Positions 55,799 to 64,000 of a stretch of DNA of 64,000 nt are shown one piece after another; within the stretch, counting starts at the first letter, position 1, and each line of letters opens with the position of its first letter. The position numbers and the translations under genes were made by a program. A model generated the notes under the pieces. That model saw only the letters and a list, made by a program, of their open reading frames with translations. It was not told the DNA's origin and ran no database searches. This stretch comes from Acanthosepion lycidas (lineage: Eukaryota; Mollusca; Cephalopoda; Sepiida; Sepiidae): contig OZ010582.1 in the NCBI GenBank assembly GCA_963932145.1, positions 13,373,409 through 13,437,408 of the forward strand, written 5' to 3'.

Positions 55799-55862
55799 TA
55801 GAAAACACAAAAGTGCTCAATACAAAGTTAAAAATCGAGCTATTATGTAGAGCTAATATATG

Positions 55863-55909
<47 letters not shown>

Positions 55910-55967
55910 ATACATACATAAATATATATAAATATATATGCATATATATATATATATATATATATAC

Positions 55968-56028
<61 letters not shown>

Positions 56029-56085
56029 CTCTACACATTAGCTCGATTTTAAACTTTGTACTGAGTACTTTTCTGGTGTCTATAC
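55799..56085. repeat. Large palindrome with (TA)n/(TG)n centre
   Basis: The arms 55799-55857 and 56026-56085 are inverse (AAAATCGAGCTA, CAAAGTT, TAGAGCT, with a few differences). The 168-base centre is compound TA/TG/TACA microsatellite. Confidence 0.75.
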
Positions 56086-56089
56086 CATT

Positions 56090-56508
56090 TAGGATGGGGT
56101 ATTTTTCATTTTAAATTAAAAATCCTGTAGTTTTTTTTATTTAATTTAGGTCAGCGATTCAGTAATGAATTATGCATCGGAAAATAATTCGTATTTATCT
56201 GTATCTCACTCATTTAAACCGTCATTTTAAAACTCTCTTTAAAACTTGTCTTTGTTTAATTTTAATCGCCACCTTCACACTTAAGGATTCCTGTTCTTCT
56301 TTTATCTGCTACCTTTCTCTAAACTTTTCATTTACCTCCCACATTCGTCCGCCACTCTCAGACATAAACTCAAATTTTATTTTTTATTCCCGGGGTTATC
56401 TTTTCCGATTTCTTTTTGAATTCGTATGGCCATTTGAATTGGATCGTATTTACGATTCCAAAGTAATAAATTATGACCATAGAATATTAATGTTTAAGCA
56501 TTTTACAC
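56090..56508. other. Unassigned sequence
   Basis: A 178-residue + frame (56172-56708) begins with a plausible hydrophobic, Phe/Leu-rich stretch but runs into AC/TA repeat. No motif, and no confidence that it is a gene. Confidence 0.35.
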
Positions 56509-56509
56509 A

Positions 56510-56514
56510 CACAA

Positions 56515-56585
<71 letters not shown>

Positions 56586-56627
56586 GCATATATATTGTAT
56601 GTGTATATACACACAATATATATATGC

Positions 56628-56663
<36 letters not shown>

Positions 56664-56715
56664 GTGTATATATATATTGTGTATATAATATATATATTGT
56701 GTATATAATATGTAT

Positions 56716-56751
<36 letters not shown>
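56510..56751. repeat. (AC)n and TA/TG mosaic
   Basis: AC tract to 56545, then TA interrupted repeatedly by TATTGTGTATATA words. Confidence 0.95.
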
Positions 56752-56754
<3 letters not shown>

Positions 56755-56758
<4 letters not shown>

Positions 56759-57145
56759 TCTGTGTGTGCGTGCATTTATTTATGTAAAGATTAATATGTA
56801 TAGATTAAGCGAGTCAGGGTAGACATTAGAATTAAAACTACATGACGACTGCCATTTTCACGTCTAGCATCTAAATAATTTTGTACAGAAATTCAAACTT
56901 ATTACCTGAGTGAGCGTTCATGCACTTTAGGCTATTGACATATTAACAGTTACAAAATCGATTGGATTCTTCAGGTCACACGAGTGCTTTCGGGATAAAA
57001 TATCTAATCACCAAATTATACAAGTTCCTATTTAGACGGTGATAGTCTTCTCATAAACTTTGACCATTTCCATTGAAACAACATGGACATGATTAAATGC
57101 AACGCGATTAACCAACTCACTACGATCCCAAATATAGAATGTACA
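56755..57145. other. Unassigned sequence
   Basis: Nothing recognised. Confidence 0.35.
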
Positions 57146-57149
57146 GTTA

Positions 57150-57495
57150 TTTAAAATGCATAGATACATAGAATATTTGTCTGTGTTGCCATTGAATAAT
57201 TTTAAGCAGTCTCGGTCCTACCATTTTACAGTCGAAGCAGTTAAATGTAACCGCCTCTTCTCCTCCAACAGCTTCTTCTTTCGCACTTCCTGACAATGGA
57301 ACTCCCTTCCTCTTACTTGCTTCCCTGATAGCTATTATCTTGAAATATTCAAATGTGATATCAGTTGAAATCTTCTGATGCCTTGATCTTGAGCCACTTC
57401 CTTCTCGATATCCTTTCCTCAAACATCCTTCTTTACTGTTGCTTTCACTGTTTGTAAACCCATGCTTGCTCGTGGCACTCCCGCCTTGCTTGCGG
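57150..57495 (-). mobile_element. Dispersed repeat with coding remnant, copy 2
   Basis: The minus frame (91 residues, 57147-57422) reads KISTDITFEYFKIIAIREAS, then KRKGVPLSGSAKEEAVGGEE, then AVTFNCFDCKMVGPRL. It matches copy 1 at 4965. This is the better-preserved copy. Function unknown. Confidence 0.5.
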
Positions 57496-57499
57496 TGAA

Positions 57500-57700
57500 A
57501 TGCTAAAAAAAAAAAAAAAAAAAAGTTTAAAGCACTACGCCCTTTAGCTTTCTTTTATAAATTTCCATTCAGGACTTCAACAACTTCCTTTTTTTTAATT
57601 TATTTATTTTTATACATTTATTTATTTATTTATTTTTAGAAAAAACAAATGAGAATACATTCAGTCAGTGCAGTCAAGACTAACTAGCAGCAGCCGCACT
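57500..57700. other. A-run and (TTTA)n
   Basis: A run of about 20 A at 57505 and TTTA repeats at 57597-57640. Unassigned. Confidence 0.4.
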
Positions 57701-57704
57701 CATC

Positions 57705-57850
57705 CTCAGGCAGGTTAGGTTAAACTTAATGTTCAAGTTCTGCACACTGGACAATAGCCTAGTGTATTAAACCGTAGGTTCGTGAATTCAATCCTTGAGA
57801 CAGGTATTGTGTAATTGTACTCAGTTGAAACGGAGCAAGGAATATCTGAG
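57705..57850 (+). mobile_element. Probable tRNA-derived SINE
   Basis: 'GGACAATAGCCTAGTGTATT' as A-box region and 'GTGAATTCAATCCTTGAGAC' as degenerate B-box, then 'GTACTCAGTTGAAACGG'. There is only one copy here, so this rests on promoter motifs. Confidence 0.4.
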
Positions 57851-57854
57851 CAGT

Positions 57855-58435
57855 ACTAAAAATAATAACTGGACAATATATCATAACAGTCCTCGTATGT
57901 TAAATAAAGGGTTAAGTTCGTAATACCCTGTTGGTTACACGGATCTACATACACCTGTTGAAACCTGGATGATGAAACAGTCGAAACGATGTAATAACAA
58001 AAACAAATGTAAGGGCAATAGTCTGCATGTAAAAAATGCAAATAAGACGAAATCTGTTTGTCAAGATAATTTCTAGACAAACCTTTTTGATATAATTCAT
58101 AAGTGGCTATTCTATGGCAAACATTTTTTTTTTACATAAGTTTTTTGTGGTACAGAATTTAATAATATCTAGGGAAAGACACAATTTATAAGACATTTTT
58201 TTATAAAAGAAAAAAGTTAAAAAAAAGAACCGGTTTCGTCTCAGGATTTATGAAGTTTATTTTTCTGAGAATAGAAAATTTATAAATTTTATAAAAGCCT
58301 GTAAATTAAATTAACGGATGGAATGGAATGGAAGAGAAAAAAAATGAATTTCAAGTAAGCATTCCCTCTGTTTACAAAGAGACGGCTCAAGGGATCTGAT
58401 ATACAAGGACTCTAGAACCTTGAGGTGAAATGTGG
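57855..58435. other. Unassigned, with GATGATGAAACAGTCGAAAC motif
   Basis: The motif at 57966-57988 recalls Penelope-type 3' ends. Nothing else recognised. Confidence 0.35.
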
Positions 58436-58439
58436 AGTG

Positions 58440-58665
58440 GGACCTAGATAAAATCAAAAAAACGGTCCGCACTAAAATTAACCACACATTTCCTACTATT
58501 TATTATATGCTCAGCAATAGTAGAGCCAGAATTATTCGTTAGTTGGCTCTTCCTGGCAGACGGATTCAAAATCCTGGGGAGTAATTTTTTTTTTTTTACA
58601 TTTCTGATGTGTATAATAATTTCTTTCAAAATACTGTTTGTAGGCGGTAACACTATCAACAGAAT
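58440..58665 (-). pseudogene. GIY-YIG C-terminal remnant (Penelope-like)
   Basis: The minus frame reads ILNPSARKSQLTNNSGSTIA, EHIINSRKCVVNFSADRFFD. The '.......S.IAEH(I/L)..S..C..N.....F..L' pattern is the helix following YIG in this endonuclease class. About 70 residues; no YIG visible. Confidence 0.4.
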
Positions 58666-58669
58666 CGAC

Positions 58670-59087
58670 TAAATGAACGGAATTGCATGATTTTCCGCTA
58701 TTACATACGCTTCTCTGGCAATGTTTGGAGAATTCCTTTTCTGGGAATGTATCGTTTACTTATAATATCTCCCTTTTGCCCCACCCGCTCTAGATTTCCT
58801 CTATTTTCGCTTTTCTTCGTGCTGTCAAGGGAAGGACATGAAAATGACTATTTCAGCGCACCATGACATCATGGCAACATTTTGGCGCTAGCAAAGATCA
58901 CATGCTGAGTCGAGGGCGCCACATGTCGCGACAAGATATGGTGATATGAGTTGTCGTATGTTTTTATCAGGTCATTCGCTAGTCGGGTAGAGACGATGAC
59001 AGAGTAGCAGGCAGTAGAAACCATTGCATACGTCTCTATACGCGGTGGGTGTTGCAACAAACTATATACCATGATACATTTTCTATT

Positions 59088-59090
<3 letters not shown>
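58670..59090. other. Unassigned, with CpG-containing stretch
   Basis: The stretch 58850-59060 is GC-richer and holds several CpGs (GTCGAGGGCGCC, GTCGCGAC). No gene motif. Could be a repeat fragment. Confidence 0.35.

Positions 59091-59175
<85 letters not shown>
59091..59175. repeat. (TA)n(TG)n microsatellite
   Basis: TA tract then TG tract. Confidence 0.95.
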
Positions 59176-59179
<4 letters not shown>

Positions 59180-59182
<3 letters not shown>

Positions 59183-59635
59183 TCTGTTTCTTTCTGTGTG
59201 TAAAATGGATACTTAGGCAATATGCATGTATTCCAAATGTTTTTACTAACATCGTCCGACAATGTGTTTAACATTTAAACCCATTTTTTTACATTTAGTA
59301 CATAAGTTGTCGCATATCCTTATCAAATTTATAAAATAACTGTTGAACTTTAACTGAATTAACTTATTTGAGTACTGGCTATCATCTTAATTTATTTTCA
59401 GAAAGTTAATGTTTGTTTTTCCAATGCCATAGAAAAGTATTGGATTAATTCTGGAATTTTTGGAAATCTAAATGTCGAAGTTATATACACGGCAAATGGC
59501 ATCTTATGTAGGACAGCTTTTAACTATATACGGTTTATAGAATTTTAATTAAAAAATAATCCATTGTAGGTATAAAAAAAATTATCATCACCTGAGGACA
59601 AAGATACATACATACTTGCAGACATACATACGTAC
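59180..59635. other. Unassigned sequence
   Basis: Nothing recognised. Confidence 0.35.
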
Positions 59636-59639
59636 ATAT

Positions 59640-60770
<1,131 letters not shown>

Positions 60771-60867
60771 TCAGCATAGTTGCAGCATAAAACACAGGTG
60801 GGCGATGTGGGTGTTGAATAAACAGCAGTGTGCCTGTAATATGGAATGGCTAGCCGCCCTACTACTA

Positions 60868-60935
<68 letters not shown>
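60868..60935. repeat. (AC)n(TA)n microsatellite
   Basis: AC tract then TA tract. Confidence 0.95.
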
Positions 60936-60938
<3 letters not shown>

Positions 60939-60939
60939 A

Positions 60940-62250
60940 ATGTTCTCCTGTTTAAGGCTCAGAAGCCACTCATTTACAGAGTAATAGACAGATTGTTGGG
61001 GATATGTGATGAAAATAATGCTTGACACTAGGCTATGTCCCTGCAAGAATTCGCAAAATATAAAGCTAAAAACGACGTAATAGCGTATATATTTGAAGTT
61101 AGATACAGATTCGCTAAAACTTAGTATACTATGAGTTTTATCCTCAAAAGATTTATGTTGTTATTAAAGAGAAAGACCAAATGATTTCCTAATTAATAAA
61201 TTATATTGTTTTAATCCTTTTCAGGACCTTCCAAATTTTGGCTGTATTTTTTCTTGCGTCAATAGATGACCATAAAACAGTATGGAATATTTTAGCGTCT
61301 TATTGCGGTGAAAAACTTTGATTTGGAAATTCTTGCAAAAATCAGATTTTATTGTAAATAACGAAATTATTTGAAAATATTTTTTTAGAAATTTTGGTAT
61401 TTTTTTTTTGTTTTTTTCATATGCTTCCCCGCACGTATTTAATTTGGTGAAATTTCGCGAAATTCATTTTTGTCACGTTTAATCTTTACATTAGACTTTA
61501 AGGATAATCCTTGAAGAATTTAAATTATCAGTTCTTTTTTTTTTTTTTATCAAACATGATAACCAGGTACTGAAAATTTACTCTGAATCGTAAAATAAAA
61601 AAAACAATATAATTAACACATTATTTAATTATATAATTAATTGTTTCTATGAATAAGATATTTTATGGATTCTATTATCGGAAAAAAAAAAACATACCTT
61701 TCGATTATTAATGTAATTTTACAAAAAATTTTTCAATAAGATTTTTTAGTCATTTTTATTTTAATTTTAATGTTTTAAATCGTTTAAAATTCTGTATAAA
61801 TTTGAAGCTTGTAAGATATATGCTTATTAAGTAAAATCTATAGTTACTAACCATAAATGGAAAAGCTTACTGCAATTCACTGGCAACCAGTATTTTTCGA
61901 TATTATTATTATTATTTTTTTTTTTTGGTATATAAGCTTACTGATGCTTGCAAATACAGACGACATTATCATTAAAACCCCTGAGAACATTTACATCTTT
62001 TTGCTGTGCGGACGGCTCGACTCTGCTTATTTTGCATTCTGTCTTCATCTTGAAGATATTTATTACAGAGATTGCAGGAATTTTTTTTATTCCTATTTCA
62101 TTAAATAATACTTATAATAAAATAAGCTTTTTTTCGGAATGTTCTATCGTTATTTTCAGAAACATATTTTCAAACGTAACTCTATAAAGAAAAACCTAAA
62201 ATTGAAGAAAATACGAAACTACTTAAAATATTATTTAGGTAAATTTTTAA
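60940..62250. other. Unassigned AT-rich sequence
   Basis: Homopolymer A and T runs. Open frames of 70-83 residues at 61857-62187 lack motifs. Nothing recognised. Confidence 0.35.
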
Positions 62251-62257
62251 GAATATT

Positions 62258-62590
62258 TATTAAATCAAAAGTCAAAACACGTTCATTTAGAATTAGTAAA
62301 ATAATTCATATCACTTACATCCTCCTGACTGGTCTTTTCCAAAATTAAGAAATCATTCAACACGTCAGAAAAACAAGTCCTCAGTGATAAGAAATGCCTT
62401 CTTTTTTACTATGTTTTCTGTTAAAAATAACTAATATTTGTTTCAAATAACAATAATTAAAGAATAAATTTATTGACTCAAAAAACGTTTTGAAAAATTA
62501 CATTTTATTTTTTACAGAATTTTTTAATACCTGAAAACAAGTTTGCGCCTACGGATGTGTAAATATGCGCGAATTTTATTTAAAATATAT
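62258..62590 (+). repeat. Direct repeat Y, copy 2
   Basis: See 59640. This copy holds an extra ~15 bp near 62512-62530. It is followed by unique sequence, whereas copy 1 is followed by (TA)n. Confidence 0.85.
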
Positions 62591-62624
62591 TTGATTGGTA
62601 TATATTATTTACATAGATACAAAT

Positions 62625-62795
62625 ATATAAGTTAAGGCTCTGTTTGAAATAAACAATATTAACCGGCCTGAATGTCCGAGAAATTTCATAGAAAATATTT
62701 GTCCTCCAACTGGAATCGAACACGGATTCTAGACCGAACCGTCATATAGCCTGACGTGCTATACCAGCTTAGGTACGAAGGAACCGTCTGGTTGA
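62625..62795 (-). mobile_element. tRNA-derived SINE family 2, copy 4
   Basis: Contains 'CCGGCCTGAATGTCCGAGAA' and 'GTCCTCCAACTGGAATCGAA', the same order as 29190 and 45795. The B-box is degenerate (GTTCGATTCCAG on the minus strand). Confidence 0.65.
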
Positions 62796-62799
62796 TTAT

Positions 62800-62980
62800 T
62801 GCCAATAGTACATTTAATCTATTAGCGTGAAAGGGAAACTAAAATTAAACCTTTAAGAAAGATTTTATCAAAATGCATTTTAAAAAAAGGTATCATTTTA
62901 TTGGTGGTACCTGAAATGATACTCTAATTAAAAGAGAAAATAATTCACTGAGACGATTTTGTTTTACAATGCTTTTTAAG
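62800..62980. other. Unassigned sequence
   Basis: Nothing recognised. Confidence 0.35.
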
Positions 62981-62982
62981 TT

Positions 62983-63171
62983 CAGGGTGGTCCGAAGGTC
63001 TAGTCACCCTTATATAATATAATTTACTATTTCAGATGGCTGACAAAAGCTCCTCCAGTGTCAGTGAAAGTGAATAAACTGAACCTAGTACATGTGATTT
63101 GTATAAACGTATTACTTTTACTGTTCAAATTAGTTTTTGGTAGGAGGTGACCAGACTTTCAGACCACCCTG
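62983..63171. mobile_element. Tc1/mariner-superfamily MITE (189 bp)
   Basis: The left end CAGGGTGGTCCGAAGGTCTA and the inverse of the right end (CAGGGTGGTCTGAAAGTCTG) match, followed by GTCACC on both. TA follows the right end; the left TA is now TT. No coding part. Confidence 0.75.
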
Positions 63172-63174
63172 TAT

Positions 63175-63385
63175 ATTTGTGTCCAGGTTTTTAAATTTTT
63201 CATCATTGTTGGTAGATCTGTTATCAAAACATGGGATTTTTCCTAACAAAGATGATGAAAACAAAATAAAAATAATCTAAAGGAATCTGGCTATATTATA
63301 TATCTAAAACATAGTAAAAAAGAAAAAAATCCAAATTAAAAATTCCCAGCGTCTCTCATTCGTAGGCTTGTATAGTCCCACACCG
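63175..63385. other. Unassigned sequence
   Basis: Nothing recognised. Confidence 0.35.
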
Positions 63386-63394
63386 TAAACAAAT

Positions 63395-63435
63395 CAAGCC
63401 CACTGAAGTCCTGAGGGACGAAATGCGTCACACGA
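63395..63435 (+). ncRNA. Near-canonical hammerhead ribozyme motif with 2-base gap
   Basis: CTGA, AGTCC, TGAG, GGAC, GAAA, TGC, GTC (63403-63429). It is the standard order CUGAUGA-stem II-GAAA-GUC with a perfect 4-bp stem II and a tetraloop, but two bases of the CUGAUGA box are missing. Helix I pairing is not evident. Probably a decayed ribozyme in a Penelope-type 3' end. Confidence 0.45.
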
Positions 63436-63533
63436 AAACGGTTTTCCACTTTCTCATGCACCTTTCGTCCAAAATTGTTCTTGATATATAAAAATTCATA
63501 TATTGTTATCCCATTTATCTGAACCTTGAAATC

Positions 63534-63718
63534 GAGACTCAGAGGCGACAGGCTGATTCATCTTAGACGCAGTCGTGGCCTGACGATAGCGTCTAGCATG
63601 AAACATCCTGTCGCCTCTGAGTTTTGAATTCAAAGTTCACTTTTATATTTACATATGCATTCTTTCGGGTTCTGGGCAGTTTATCCCATAAATATAGCTC
63701 ACCATAGAACTAAATTTC

Positions 63719-63721
<3 letters not shown>
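63534..63721 (-). mobile_element. TA-flanked foldback repeat, second full copy
   Basis: Inverse of 26266-26482: it ends CATAAATATAGCTCACCATA, then ACTAAATTTCTTCAT next to (TA)n. The arms CTCAGAGGCGACAGGCTG and CATCCTGTCGCCTCTGAG face each other. AAGTTCACTTTTATATTTAC marks the arm base. Confidence 0.75.
63577..63615 (+). ncRNA. Hammerhead-ribozyme-like core (best copy)
   Basis: GGC (63577-63579), CTGACGA (63580-63586, fits CUGANGA), a short stem-loop TAGCGTCTAGCAT, GAAAC (63600-63604), ATCCT, GTC (63610-63612), GCC. GGC/GCC can form helix I. AC...GT gives a 2-bp helix III. All invariant boxes are present in type I order. Stem II is only about 2 bp in this copy. Confidence 0.5.
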
Positions 63722-63795
<74 letters not shown>

Positions 63796-63802
63796 GTATG
63801 TA
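63722..63802. repeat. (TA)n(TGTA)n microsatellite
   Basis: TA tract then about five GTAT units. Confidence 0.95.
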
Positions 63803-63804
63803 TA

Positions 63805-64000
63805 AGAATTTGGAATTATCCCTACTAATTATCAAATATTATATATACATACACACACAAGAGACACAGGACACACATACACACTCACACACGTATATAT
63901 TATCTTGCGTATCGTATTCATAACGTGAAATATATTTAAAAACCATCAGAACATGATATCTACGAATCGTTATCTAAATTCTGAGATAAATATCAGAGGA
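63805..64000. other. Unassigned sequence to window end
   Basis: A short AC-rich patch at 63848-63895; nothing else. Confidence 0.35.

Overview
The window looks like gene-poor, AT-rich intergenic DNA from a coleoid cephalopod, most likely an octopus. This is an inference from three things. There are very many long (TA)n, (GATA)n and (AC)n microsatellites. There are several tRNA-derived SINE families with good B-boxes. There is also a dense mix of decayed Penelope-like, LINE, Tc1/mariner, pogo, hAT and piggyBac-type remnants. I find no convincing host exon, no intact protein-coding gene, no functional tRNA or rRNA, and no prokaryotic feature. Most long open frames are translations of microsatellites or pieces of transposon ORFs.

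Layout. 0-10 kb: a LINE C-terminal remnant, a palindromic MITE, an 80-bp mariner MITE, a pogo-like element, a hammerhead-like repeat half, a decayed Tc1 element, a pair of hAT-like elements (one holding a full-length SINE) and a LINE RT remnant. 10-20 kb: SINE, inverted Penelope-type fragments, LINE RT, a mariner-like element, a piggyBac-type MITE and a Penelope GIY-YIG remnant beside a GATA tract. 20-30 kb: mariner MITE copy 2, a pogo-like element, 1.4 kb of pyrimidine-rich DNA with a 175-bp tandem duplication, a LINE 3' end and a foldback repeat. 30-40 kb: a pogo-like element holding a SINE with a 16-bp target duplication, a long-TIR Tc1 element, a 1.4-kb LINE RT pseudogene and a seven-copy composite GATA minisatellite. 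40-50 kb: TA arrays, Penelope fragments, a head-to-head SINE pair, a LINE remnant, a mariner MITE, a deleted Tc1 element and a pogo MITE with iterated sites. 50-64 kb: mariner MITE copy 3, a degenerate mariner, the best retroelement (Penelope-like RT plus GIY-YIG with one in-frame stop and a twin-priming-like 5' inversion), more SINEs, a 315-bp direct repeat pair and a second foldback repeat.

How the parts relate. Autonomous sources are represented only by broken pieces: Penelope-like elements, two or three LINE lineages, Tc1/mariner and pogo. Non-autonomous elements (SINEs and MITEs) outnumber them and are often nested, which gives relative ages. The most interesting signal is a set of hammerhead-ribozyme-like cores (CTGANGA, stem-loop, GAAA, GTC) inside TA-flanked foldback repeats and Penelope-type 3' ends. 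The second is an 80-bp mariner MITE, present three times, with 37-bp arms and a 6-bp spacer, the architecture I recall for human MADE1. All family assignments come from reading motifs by eye. Element boundaries are approximate unless a TIR or target duplication is stated.
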